Positions 1 through 6,062 are shown, counted from the stretch's first letter. The stretch: DNA of 9,584 bases from Aquirhabdus sp. (GCA_030150595.1 JASLFQ010000096.1:1-9584); one strand, 5' to 3'. The notes: generated from the sequence alone by a model not told the origin. Program-made: numbers and translations.

Positions 1-1
1 C

Positions 2-193
2 TTCAAGCCTGCGGCTTATCTCAAAGTACTTTCAAATCCAACGCCTCAAGGGCTTCAGAATTATATTCGTTTAGGTGAGCAAGCGACTTGGCCACAGATT
101 ACGATGATTCGGGATATGACGCGGATTAGTCGGTTATTTACTGAGTGTATTGCGGTGATTAGGAAGAGGATGGGTGGTGGTGATGGTTTTTAA
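2..193 (+). CDS. C-terminal tail of an unrecognised protein (5' end outside window)
   Basis: An open frame enters at the left edge and stops with TAA at 191-193, giving about 63 residues ending in a Gly-rich tail (RKRMGGGDGF). The visible part contains an NPTPQGLQNYIRLGEQ stretch and then a mainly helical, Arg-rich segment. No catalytic motif is visible. The NPTP...Y.R..EQ pattern faintly recalls tails of conjugation-associated proteins, but this is too weak for a name. The next gene starts 15 bp after the stop in the same direction, so the two are probably co-transcribed. That the frame is coding is fairly likely, because it runs open to the edge and has a gene directly behind it. The function is unknown. 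Confidence 0.5.
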   Translation, partial: FKPAAYLKVLSNPTPQGLQNYIRLGEQATWPQITMIRDMTRISRLFTECIAVIRKRMGGGDGF

Positions 194-208
194 TGCGGGG
201 AGGATGAG

Positions 209-766
209 TTGAAGTCCATTCTATGGTTGCTGTTAGCTATCTTGCTTGTGGAGCAGTTGTCCCCAGCGCTTGCCGCGCAAGGTGCGAATGTCACTTGCCC
301 ATTTGGTCATTTTCAGATTGAAGATAAATCATCTAATACCTTATACAACACGAATGATTCAGATATCCATCCACAACTAATGATTAGTCTTGGTAAGAAA
401 CCATTATCTATGGTATTTGTTTTAAATGGTCCAGTGCTTGGTGTTGAATCAAGCGACTTTAAAGCTGATTTGGCGTGTACATCGGATGGCATAACAATTT
501 CCGGAACTATCTTGCATAATCGGGACTACTACGGCGTTCAAACAGCCAGCTATATTTGGCGGCCGATCATCAAGGTAACCGCCATTCTGAACAAGGCAAT
601 CACCAAGAAGGCAGACATAAATATTATATCAATTTGGCGAATGCGCTTACCAAATGGTGCAATGCTCAATACAGTGGACACGCCACAGGACATTCACCAA
701 AGCTACCCTATCACGATCAAGAAAACCTTCCCTCTTCCAACAACTACCTATCTTCAAGAAAAATAA
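209..766 (+). CDS. Unrecognised exported protein with signal peptide
   Basis: This encodes 185 residues from a TTG start. The start is chosen because GGGGAGG at 197-203 lies 5 nt upstream and the product then begins with a classic signal peptide: Lys2, a hydrophobic run at residues 4-14, and an A-L-A signal peptidase I site at 20-22. There is no lipobox. The mature part is probably periplasmic or exported. It is rich in Thr, Ile and Asn and looks beta-rich. It has only two cysteines, Cys30 and Cys90, which could form one disulfide. I recognise no family. It follows an unrecognised gene by 15 bp, so the pair may act together. It ends next to an inverted repeat that could terminate transcription. 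A competing ATG at 204 in another frame gives only two codons. Confidence 0.7.
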   Translation: MKSILWLLLAILLVEQLSPALAAQGANVTCPFGHFQIEDKSSNTLYNTNDSDIHPQLMISLGKKPLSMVFVLNGPVLGVESSDFKADLACTSDGITISGTILHNRDYYGVQTASYIWRPIIKVTAILNKAITKKADINIISIWRMRLPNGAMLNTVDTPQDIHQSYPITIKKTFPLPTTTYLQEK

Positions 767-799
767 GTAGGATAGATTAAGAAGCGCAACCCATCCTAC
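767..799. repeat. Decayed palindromic repeat / likely bidirectional terminator between convergent genes
   Basis: GTAGGAT (767-773) is inverted as ATCCTAC (793-799) with a 19-nt loop. On the minus strand it reads GTAGGATGGGTTGCGCTTC, then a degenerate right half, then ATCCTAC followed by TTATTTTT. The left half resembles a widespread proteobacterial intergenic palindrome in which GGGTTGCGC is mirrored by AACCC. Here the inner right arm is lost and only the outer 7-bp stem remains. The T-rich tract after the minus-strand stem fits termination of the 828-1232 gene. On the plus strand the stem is followed only by ATTTT. Confidence 0.55.
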
Positions 800-827
800 A
801 TTTTAAAAATTCACTCTTCTAAAACCT

Positions 828-1232
828 TTACTCTTTTGGCGGAATATCTTTAGAGCCTTGAATCTTTTGCACAACTTGATCCAATTCAGACTTCGCCTTA
901 TCCACAACGTCTTGCAACTTGCCTTCAACATCACTCATCGTTGATTTAGACATATCGACCGCTTTATTGGCAAATTCAGTCGCCTGACTTTTCACATTTG
1001 CGAACTCTTCTTCAGCTCTGCTTTTAGCAGTTTCAGCCGCTTCTTTAGCACTTTCTAAAGCCGCATTCGCTTTTTCTTGTGCTTCAGCTAACGCCGCTGT
1101 TGCTTTGTCCTGAACATCTGCAACAGTAGACTTAGCCAGTTCTTGAGCATCAGCCACGGCACTTTTGGCTTTATCTTGAACATCCGCAACGGTGCCTTTA
1201 ATGGCAGATTTAATCGAATCGAAAATACTCAT
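828..1232 (-). CDS. LEA-like / YtxH-like Ala-Lys-Glu-rich protein of 11-residue repeats
   Basis: This 134-residue protein has no signal peptide, no cysteine and almost no aromatic residues. It is dominated by Ala, Lys, Glu, Asp and Val. After an amphipathic head (MSIFDSIKSAIKG), related units start at residues 14, 25, 36, 47 and 58: TVADVQDKA, AVADAQELA, TVADVQDKA, ALAEAQEKA, ALESAKEAA. The spacing is exactly 11 residues. Such hendecads are the hallmark of group 3 LEA proteins and of amphipathic apolipoprotein-like helices that coat membranes or proteins, often linked to desiccation or stress tolerance. GGAGA at 1239-1243 lies 6 nt before the ATG. The gene stands alone, with a candidate promoter at 1277-1304. 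The fold class is fairly secure. The stress role is inference from composition. Confidence 0.75.
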   Translation of the reverse strand: MSIFDSIKSAIKGTVADVQDKAKSAVADAQELAKSTVADVQDKATAALAEAQEKANAALESAKEAAETAKSRAEEEFANVKSQATEFANKAVDMSKSTMSDVEGKLQDVVDKAKSELDQVVQKIQGSKDIPPKE

Positions 1233-1276
1233 GTCTGTTCTCCAGAGTTTCTAGTTTGTTATCGCCAATTGGTTAT

Positions 1277-1304
1277 AAAATAAGCACGCTCACACACAGA
1301 TCAA
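1277..1304 (-). promoter_or_regulatory. Candidate sigma70 promoter for the LEA-like gene
   Basis: On the minus strand, TTGATC (1299-1304) and TATTTT (1277-1282) are separated by 16 bp, about 45 bp upstream of the start codon at 1232. This is the best pair I see in the 1233-1418 gap. The match is moderate and could be chance in AT-rich DNA. The rest of that gap holds no gene I can support. Confidence 0.3.
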
Positions 1305-1418
1305 TATAACAGGCGGAGTTTACAATACGGCGAAAAGTTTGCGAGATAATCGTGTTTTTTCGTAAAGATGCATGGCTTGATTCAGTATACCGATCAAAGC
1401 AAAGGATTGAATAAAATG

Positions 1419-1697
1419 CTAATAGCGAAACTTCACCTCAACCAAATGAAAACCAAACTTACTTTTCACTGGCCCATGCACAATATGTTCAGGTTTATTA
1501 AACACCACATTATCAATTGGACCCACCAACTGTCCTTTGCTAATCTCGCCCAACTCCCCGCCACGCTTGGCCGACGAGCATGTCGAGAATTGCTTCGCAA
1601 GCTTGGCAAAGTCATCACCATTGGCAATGCGCGTTTTCAACTGTTCGCAGAGCAAGCGATCTCTGACAAGGATATGACGCACGATAGCTTTAGGCAT
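1419..1697 (-). CDS. ppiC: Parvulin-type peptidyl-prolyl isomerase (PpiC/rotamase C)
   Basis: This 92-residue protein spans one complete parvulin (PPIC-type rotamase) domain, close to the 93 residues of E. coli PpiC (Par10). It catalyses cis-trans isomerisation of peptidyl-prolyl bonds. It has no signal peptide, so it is cytoplasmic. Visible family features are RHILV with His8, the STCSSAKRGGELGE segment with Cys40, GQLVGPIDNVVF, and FGFHLVEV with His84. Compared with Par10 the hydrophobic proline pocket differs: Leu57 replaces Met and Ile61 replaces Phe, giving LVGPID instead of MVPAFD. This resembles a second PpiC subfamily with VHGPVKSKFG near the end, as I remember it from pseudomonads. 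A weak AGGA lies about 12 nt before the ATG. The gene appears monocistronic. Confidence 0.93.
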   Translation of the reverse strand: MPKAIVRHILVRDRLLCEQLKTRIANGDDFAKLAKQFSTCSSAKRGGELGEISKGQLVGPIDNVVFNKPEHIVHGPVKSKFGFHLVEVKFRY

Positions 1698-1727
1698 GTT
1701 TTTAGATTTTCCTATAAATAAAACTCA

Positions 1728-1751
1728 GTTCACTGAGCCTGTCGAAGTGAA
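1728..1751. repeat. Dispersed palindromic repeat, copy 1 (24 bp)
   Basis: This starts GTTCACTGAGCC and ends TGTCGAAGTGAA. TTCACT at the left pairs with AGTGAA at the right, giving a 6-bp stem and an 11-nt loop. Two further copies occur at 6454-6477 and 6504-6527. It resembles the TTCGACAGGCTCA-type short repeats scattered between genes in many proteobacteria (REP-like). It lies in the gap between ppiC and the monooxygenase terminator. Confidence 0.75.
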
Positions 1752-1777
1752 AGAATTCAATACCCTATTCAGAAATT

Positions 1778-1808
1778 AAAAAAACCGCCTGCTCATTTAA
1801 ACAGGCGG
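1778..1808 (-). terminator. Rho-independent terminator of the monooxygenase gene
   Basis: On the minus strand a perfect 7-bp stem CCGCCTG / CAGGCGG (arms 1802-1808 and 1785-1791) with a 10-nt loop is followed directly by seven T residues (complement of A at 1778-1784). It lies 49 bp past the monooxygenase stop. It also keeps read-through from entering ppiC. Confidence 0.9.
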
Positions 1809-1857
1809 CTTTCATGATACCGCATGACGGATTTCATATCATGACCTTGCAATACAG

Positions 1858-3660
1858 TTAAGCAGTCAATGCCATCTTCACAGTACTTAAATGATCACGT
1901 AATGAAGGCTTCACAGGCTTATTATCCGCACCGATCAATACATAATTCGCAGGATTAAAACGCATGATGCGCATACGATATTCCGCATTGAATCCTGGAT
2001 AAAGAACATTGTTACGGCCATTTGGACTGAGATACCAGCTCGCACAGCCTGATTTCCACACAGTATGTTCGCTACGCTGATCCATCGTCTTCACAAACCC
2101 AGCTTCCGCTTTTGGTTTGACTGTGATGTATTTCAAGTTCATCTGCTTACGCAGTTCAATCGCTTGCCAGACATAATCAATTTGTGCTTCAGCATACGCA
2201 ATCACTGAGGTATGACCTGGCCCTGTGAACGGCCCCACCAAGAAATACAAATTCGGGAAGTTATTGGTCGCGATGCCATCAAATGCTTCTGCGCCATCTT
2301 TCCACTTTTCGTCCAATGACGCATTGTTCAAACCATGCACGGCAAATGGCGCACCCGTGTTACGCACTTCATAACCCGTTGCGAAGATAATCACGTCCAA
2401 TTCGTAATGCTTGCCATCGACTGTCTCGATGCCAGTTGGTGTGATCTGCTTAATACCAGACACTTCAAGCGTCACATTCTCACGCTGCATGGTCGGATAC
2501 CAATCACTCGAGACCAGCACGCGCTTACAACCAAATTTATAATTTGGCGTCAGTTTTTTCAATAATTCAGGATCTTTGACTTTCTTTTCACGATAGCTAT
2601 TTGAAATCGACGAAGGCACTGATTTAAAGGCATCGTATTTCAAAATTAAAAACGGCGCAGTCGCTTCATTTAACCAATAATTACTCAAACGATTCAGTTT
2701 CATCTTGAGTGGATTAGTACGGCTTTCTTGCTTTTCTGCATCGGTAAAATCAGGGTTTGGACGCGGCATAATCCAGTTAGCCGTACGTTGAAACACTGTA
2801 AGATGCGCGACATCAGGCGCAATCGCTGGGCCAACCTGAACACCTGTTGCGCCTGTACCAATCAGTGCAACACGTTTGCCTTTCAGCTCAACCGTATTAT
2901 CCCAACGCGCGGTATGAATGATCTTGCCTTTGAAGTCCGCAGAGCCTTTGATATGCGGATCGGCAGGATCAGCAAATGGGCCAGGTGCTGCCACAACATT
3001 CTTAGCACGGACTAACTCACCGCCTTCAATGGTCAGCAACCACTCGCCTTGTTCAGCATTAAATGTCGCACTCACGACTTTAGAATTAAAGCGCATGAAT
3101 GGATACATGCCATATTTGGTTGCGCAATGGCGAATGTATTTCAGAATCTCGCCTTGATTCGCATAAGCATTTGACCATTCCGCAGAGGGTTCAAACGAAT
3201 ACGAATAAAGCTGTGATTTCACATCACAAGCACAACCTGGATACACGTTATCGCGCCATGTACCACCGACATCACCCGCTTTCTCAAACACACGGAAATT
3301 GGTAATACCTGCTTTCTTCAAGCGAATGCCCATGCCTAAACCTGAAAACCCAGAACCAATCACTGCAACTTCTAATACTTCGGAAGGCAGTTTTGGCGCA
3401 ACTTTGGTTTTCGGCGCAGGCTTAGTCGTGGTTGGTTTAGCTGGCGTTGCTTTAATTGGACTTGCTTTTGCTGGGCTTGGCTTAGCTACAGCAGTTTTAG
3501 CAACAGGAGCTGATTGCGTTGCCGCTTTTGGCTTTGCCGCAGCTCTCGGTTTAGCCGCTGGCTTTTTGGTCGCTGTGGTTGGCTTCGCTTCTGTGGTCGT
3601 TGCTGGCGTTGCGGTCTTCTTGTCTTCAGGCGCTGTCATCATACTTCTCACTGGTTGCAC
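1858..3660 (-). CDS. Baeyer-Villiger-type flavin monooxygenase with Lys/Ala/Pro/Thr-rich N-terminal extension
   Basis: This is a 600-residue class B flavoprotein monooxygenase. Such enzymes use FAD, NADPH and O2 to insert oxygen next to a ketone or to oxidise soft heteroatoms; the substrate cannot be read from sequence. The FAD Rossmann motif GSGFSG is at 102-107, followed by GGTWRDNVYPGCACD near 132-146. The Baeyer-Villiger fingerprint FKGKIIHTARWD is at 233-244 (pattern FxGxxxHTxxW). The NADPH Rossmann motif GTGATG is at 258-263, and ATGY is at 417-420. Residues about 12-90 are a low-complexity Ala/Lys/Pro/Thr tract absent from typical members of about 500 residues. M1 lacks a clear Shine-Dalgarno; Met8 (3637-3639) has GAGA about 6 nt upstream, so the start may be Met7 or Met8. 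It is downstream of tetR by 33 bp and followed by a terminator, so repression by that TetR is likely. Confidence 0.9.
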   Translation of the reverse strand: MQPVRSMMTAPEDKKTATPATTTEAKPTTATKKPAAKPRAAAKPKAATQSAPVAKTAVAKPSPAKASPIKATPAKPTTTKPAPKTKVAPKLPSEVLEVAVIGSGFSGLGMGIRLKKAGITNFRVFEKAGDVGGTWRDNVYPGCACDVKSQLYSYSFEPSAEWSNAYANQGEILKYIRHCATKYGMYPFMRFNSKVVSATFNAEQGEWLLTIEGGELVRAKNVVAAPGPFADPADPHIKGSADFKGKIIHTARWDNTVELKGKRVALIGTGATGVQVGPAIAPDVAHLTVFQRTANWIMPRPNPDFTDAEKQESRTNPLKMKLNRLSNYWLNEATAPFLILKYDAFKSVPSSISNSYREKKVKDPELLKKLTPNYKFGCKRVLVSSDWYPTMQRENVTLEVSGIKQITPTGIETVDGKHYELDVIIFATGYEVRNTGAPFAVHGLNNASLDEKWKDGAEAFDGIATNNFPNLYFLVGPFTGPGHTSVIAYAEAQIDYVWQAIELRKQMNLKYITVKPKAEAGFVKTMDQRSEHTVWKSGCASWYLSPNGRNNVLYPGFNAEYRMRIMRFNPANYVLIGADNKPVKPSLRDHLSTVKMALTA

Positions 3661-3669
3661 ATGTTAAAG

Positions 3670-3699
3670 GTCTGCAAGTTTAAAAATCCCTTGTCAGAC
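3670..3699 (-). other. Intercistronic hairpin across the tetR stop and monooxygenase leader
   Basis: On the plus strand GTCTGCAAG (3670-3678) pairs with CTTG (3690-3693) plus CAGAC (3695-3699), leaving one bulged base at 3694 and an 11-nt A/T-rich loop. The bulged base belongs to the tetR stop codon. The stem ends 9 bp before the annotated monooxygenase start. On the minus strand it is followed by CTTTAAC, which is too poor in T for a strong terminator. It may act as a partial attenuator or an RNA processing/stability element that uncouples levels of the two products. The function is inferred. Confidence 0.5.
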
Positions 3700-4356
3700 T
3701 GGAATCGCCGCCCACAGCGGCATCACTTGCGGTAATTTGTCGCGCGGCATACTCATTAACAAGCTGCCGATGGTATATCGCGTACACATCTTTGCCGCTT
3801 CCATCGGCGTTGGCGAACCCTGTAACACCATCCGATAACCGAGATGTTGCACCATGCCAATCATGGCATCTGACATATCGCGATGGTTACCAATTTCAAC
3901 CAAACCCACAGCCTCAGCCTGCTGATAATTCTTACTCAGCTCCGCTGCCACTGCATCACAAATATGCCAATACCACGTTTCCAAACCTGGAATTGCTGAA
4001 AATCCTGAACGAAACATGGATAACGTAATATGTGCATGTTTGTTCAAGGTTTCAAAAATTAATTCATAAATCTGCTGCGTTGCAATAATCGACTCAAGCG
4101 GTGCATTCAAGTTAACACCCTGACGCACCCGCACGATTCCTGCATGCAACTCAGAAAACACTTCATTGATAATAAATAAGAATAGCTGACTTTTATCTTC
4201 AAACTGACCATAAAATGCACTCATGCCCACGCCCGCACTTTGAGCAATTTCAGCCACTTGTGTCCGCGAAAAGCCCTTATCCGAAAATAGCTGCTTCGCT
4301 GCAACAATAATCGCCTGACGGGTTTGGGCAAGTTGGGCTTGAGTACGACGTGCCAT
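3694..4356 (-). CDS. TetR/AcrR-family transcriptional repressor
   Basis: This 220-residue protein has an N-terminal TetR DNA-binding domain. Residues 14-60 read as helix 1 (AIIVAAKQLFSDKGF) followed by the helix-turn-helix (TQVAEIAQSAGVGMSAFYGQF) and the usual DKSQLF. The C-terminal part (about 65-220) is the helical ligand-binding/dimerisation domain, which diverges in all members, so the inducer is unknown. It is the first gene of a two-gene minus-strand unit with the flavin monooxygenase. TetR regulators commonly control such an adjacent enzyme and themselves. A perfect 16-bp palindrome 33 bp upstream of the start codon overlaps the expected -10 and is the likely operator. The ribosome site upstream of the ATG is weak. 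An inducer that is a ketone or lipid-like substrate of the monooxygenase is inference only. Confidence 0.93.
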   Translation of the reverse strand: MARRTQAQLAQTRQAIIVAAKQLFSDKGFSRTQVAEIAQSAGVGMSAFYGQFEDKSQLFLFIINEVFSELHAGIVRVRQGVNLNAPLESIIATQQIYELIFETLNKHAHITLSMFRSGFSAIPGLETWYWHICDAVAAELSKNYQQAEAVGLVEIGNHRDMSDAMIGMVQHLGYRMVLQGSPTPMEAAKMCTRYTIGSLLMSMPRDKLPQVMPLWAAIPV

Positions 4357-4389
4357 TTAATCAACTCAATGGTTATTTGTTAAACTATA

Positions 4390-4405
4390 TGGAATATATA
4401 TTCCA
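4390..4405. promoter_or_regulatory. Likely TetR operator: perfect 16-bp palindrome
   Basis: TGGAATATATATTCCA is identical to its own reverse complement. It begins 33 bp upstream of the tetR ATG and 15 bp downstream of a consensus TTGACA on the minus strand, so a bound dimer would cover the -10. Size, symmetry and place fit autoregulation by the TetR protein and co-repression of the monooxygenase. No second copy was noticed in the window. Confidence 0.7.
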
Positions 4406-4426
4406 ATTAAACTGGATGTTTGTCAA
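4398..4426 (-). promoter_or_regulatory. Candidate promoter of the tetR-monooxygenase operon
   Basis: On the minus strand the perfect -35 hexamer TTGACA (4421-4426) is followed after 17 bp by GAATAT (4398-4403), a poor -10. Better TATA-type hexamers lie a few bases further on inside the palindrome but need a longer spacer. The exact -10 is uncertain; in every case it falls inside the palindromic operator. Confidence 0.5.
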
Positions 4427-4646
4427 ATTTATTTTTCAGCGCTTTTCAAAAAATGATTTTGTTAGTTTTATAGACATCTGTTACTGCATATTGAAATGAA
4501 GTACTTGGGTTATTACTGCAGTCAAATTATGAAAGAAAAATGCCGTTGCTCAACTCCCCATTACAGGAATCATCAATCTGAATCTTACTCACTTTCATCT
4601 ACTCTAAATTACTATTTCATATCGTTTTTTTAATACTAATGATCAT
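4427..4646. other. Gene-poor AT-rich intergenic stretch
   Basis: This is the middle of the 374-bp gap between the tetR start (4356) and the 4731 gene. I see no supported gene, hairpin terminator or repeat here. A 34-codon frame from 4529 lacks a ribosome binding site. The flanks hold the tetR promoter/operator on the left and a candidate plus-strand promoter on the right. Confidence 0.5.
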
Positions 4647-4675
4647 TTGACTTCTTTTTGATCTATTGCTATTTT
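4647..4675 (+). promoter_or_regulatory. Candidate sigma70 promoter for the 78-residue orphan gene
   Basis: TTGACT (4647-4652) and TATTTT (4670-4675) are spaced by 17 bp, matching five and four of the six consensus bases. It would start transcription near 4682, leaving a leader of about 50 nt before the ATG at 4731. Confidence 0.45.
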
Positions 4676-4730
4676 GGACAAGATAGTTCATGAAATAAAC
4701 ACCCCCTAAACTTATAAAAGGAATCACACA

Positions 4731-4967
4731 ATGACTACGGATAGAGAAGAATATATACAGTTCAGTGAATCCGTTGTTGCAAATATGGCAGCGACAATAT
4801 TTTCCTCATTAATCAACAATTTCCCTCTGCACAACTCTAACGAAGATGAGCTTGTTGCAAAAGCAGTGGAGATTGCGATTAAAATTGCAAATAGAGCAGA
4901 AAGCGCCATCAAAAGCGATCAAGAAGGGCGAAGAAATGCGGGTGGATCACCGTATCTTGCTGGCTAA
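4731..4967 (+). CDS. Small orphan protein of unknown function (78 residues)
   Basis: AAGGA at 4718-4722 lies 8 nt before the ATG and a reasonable promoter lies upstream, so this is probably a real gene. The product is soluble, with no signal peptide, no membrane segment and no cysteine. It looks mainly helical: an acidic head (MTTDREEYIQFSESVV), a segment around MAATIFSSLINNF, and an Ala/Ile-rich amphipathic helix (LVAKAVEIAIKIANRAESAI). The tail is flexible and Gly/Arg-rich. The shape would suit a small helical oligomer or a phage-derived protein, but I recognise no family. The nearest neighbour, a MAPEG gene, starts about 150 bp later. Confidence 0.6.
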   Translation: MTTDREEYIQFSESVVANMAATIFSSLINNFPLHNSNEDELVAKAVEIAIKIANRAESAIKSDQEGRRNAGGSPYLAG

Positions 4968-5035
4968 AAATGCATACCGCATTGAACAAAGCGAATAAAA
5001 ATATCTCACTACCAAGAGTCTTTGATGGAGAGATT

Positions 5036-5074
5036 ATGATTCGCGTTTTCATGTTTGCGCTTCCATGTATGTGA
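5036..5074 (+). CDS. Possible 12-residue leader peptide upstream of the MAPEG gene
   Basis: ATG at 5036 is preceded by GGAG (5027-5030) with a 5-nt spacer and encodes MIRVFMFALPCM before TGA. The ribosome site is better than that of the MAPEG gene 44 bp downstream. The frame lies inside an inverted repeat, ATCTCAC (5003-5009) and GTGAGAT (5071-5077), whose right arm covers the stop codon. It could be a translated leader, or simply chance. Confidence 0.2.
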   Translation: MIRVFMFALPCM

Positions 5075-5118
5075 GATACTGATTTTTACCCCTCTCTTAA
5101 AAACTGGAAAAAATAACC

Positions 5119-5526
5119 ATGATCATTACACCCATCTACGCAGGACTGCTTGCCCTACTCTATCTTGTACTCAGCTATCGAATTATTCTGATGCGCGGTC
5201 ATGGCATTAGTTTTGGTGATGGCGGCAATCCTGTATTACTCCGTCGCATCCGTGCTCATGGAAATTTCTCCGAATACGTTCCTTTCATTTTAATTATGCT
5301 TGGCATCCTCGAACTTAATCACCTGCCCTTTTACGCGTTGAATATTCTCGGGTTAACACTTCTGATTGCACGCTTGCTACATGGTTACTCATTGTCATTC
5401 ACCGAATCATTTAAGTTCGGACGTTTTTGGGGCACTGCGCTGACATTCCTGTTGCTTCTGGTCTGTGGTTTGCTATGTCTTTATCAAGGAATTCACGCAT
5501 ATTTGCTATTGCCATTAGGCGTTTAA
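5119..5526 (+). CDS. MAPEG-family inner-membrane protein (YecN-like)
   Basis: This 135-residue protein has four hydrophobic segments, at roughly residues 4-24, 52-66, 70-90 and 105-130, as in the MAPEG family (membrane-associated proteins in eicosanoid and glutathione metabolism). Between segments 1 and 2 is the family signature: GDGGNPVLLRRIRAHGNFSEYVP at about 33-55, with the conserved R-x-x-R-A-H-x-N-x-x-E-Y-x-P pattern. A later RLLHGYSLS segment is also typical. Bacterial members are presumed glutathione-dependent membrane enzymes, but their substrates are mostly unknown. The ribosome site is weak (GGA about 10 nt before the ATG). It ends 54 bp before the tautomerase-like gene in the same direction, so co-transcription is possible. 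A detoxification role shared with the tautomerases is inference. Confidence 0.88.
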   Translation: MIITPIYAGLLALLYLVLSYRIILMRGHGISFGDGGNPVLLRRIRAHGNFSEYVPFILIMLGILELNHLPFYALNILGLTLLIARLLHGYSLSFTESFKFGRFWGTALTFLLLLVCGLLCLYQGIHAYLLLPLGV

Positions 5527-5580
5527 CGGTAGATGATTAAACTGAAAACGCTGTTTTCATTGCACTGACAGGTAGCCACT

Positions 5581-6051
5581 ATGTCTAAATATTTAGTGAT
5601 TTGCTCTGTACAGCAAGGACTGTATCCAGAAGCAATGTATGCTGAATTGGAGAAAGGCATTGCTGCTGTTTATACACAATCTTTTGGTCTTCAAGCGAAG
5701 ACCAAAGTGATGTGGATGACCGTTCCCAAGGGGCAAGCCTTCCTAGCTGGAAAACCTTCAAATTGTTCAACGATTGCAGCATCAGTAGCCGATGGTTTAC
5801 CGAAAGAACAACGTGCAGCGTTTCTCCACGCGATGTTGCTGCAATGGATGACTCTAACACGCTGTGGCAAATCTGATGTCATCATTAGCGCCGCAGATAG
5901 CTCAAAATTGAAAGAGCTTATGGCGATTAGCAAACGCCGTTTCCGACCGACGATACGACCCTTTATGCTGGTGAAAATGCTGACATCCATCGCCAAGAAT
6001 AAGATTTCCAAGGGTCGCTTCGAGATGAGTATCAATCAGTCGGATGAATAA
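5581..6051 (+). CDS. Tautomerase-superfamily-like protein lacking the catalytic N-terminal proline
   Basis: This 156-residue protein follows the layout of its downstream neighbour: strand KYLVICSV, a helix at about 16-35, strand KVMWMTVPKGQAFLAGKPS (42-60), a second helix at about 74-92, and strand SDVIISAADSS (98-108). This is the double beta-alpha-beta plan of tautomerase-superfamily (cis-CaaD-like) subunits; FLAGKPS is a typical family segment. The residue after Met1 is Ser, not the proline that acts as catalytic base or acid. The histidine near 28 and the Arg pair before helix 2 (here VADGLP) are also missing. A basic tail from about 115 (SKRRFRPTIRPF onward) is extra. It lies 11 bp before a neighbour that keeps these residues, so it may be a pseudoenzyme or a non-catalytic partner. 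The family call rests on pattern comparison and is less sure than that of the neighbour. Confidence 0.65.
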   Translation: MSKYLVICSVQQGLYPEAMYAELEKGIAAVYTQSFGLQAKTKVMWMTVPKGQAFLAGKPSNCSTIAASVADGLPKEQRAAFLHAMLLQWMTLTRCGKSDVIISAADSSKLKELMAISKRRFRPTIRPFMLVKMLTSIAKNKISKGRFEMSINQSDE

Positions 6052-6062
6052 GGGAGGTTTAT

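Noticed and set aside
556..780. 74-residue plus-strand frame inside the exported-protein gene
   Set aside because: It is a +1 shadow of the longer frame, which has the signal peptide and the ribosome site.
1330..1365. CGAAAA ... TTTTCG inverted repeat as terminator of ppiC
   Set aside because: The stem is only 6 bp of mostly A:T with a loop of about 20 nt and no T-run after it on the minus strand.
1368..1721. 117-residue plus-strand frame opposite ppiC
   Set aside because: The opposite strand encodes a full parvulin domain with conserved residues. This frame has no recognisable motif or ribosome site.
3299..3667. 122-residue plus-strand open frame rich in Ala, Gly and Val opposite the monooxygenase head
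   Set aside because: It is the antisense reading of the Lys/Ala/Pro/Thr-rich tract, where low-complexity codons suppress stops. The minus frame carries clear enzyme motifs and the plus frame has none.
4529..4633. 34-codon plus-strand frame with two cysteines in the intergenic gap
   Set aside because: There is no ribosome binding site, composition looks random for AT-rich DNA, and no promoter stands out.
5691..6035. 114-residue minus-strand frame opposite the Pro1-less tautomerase-like gene
   Set aside because: The plus strand has operon spacing and a family-like pattern. The minus frame has no ribosome site or motif.
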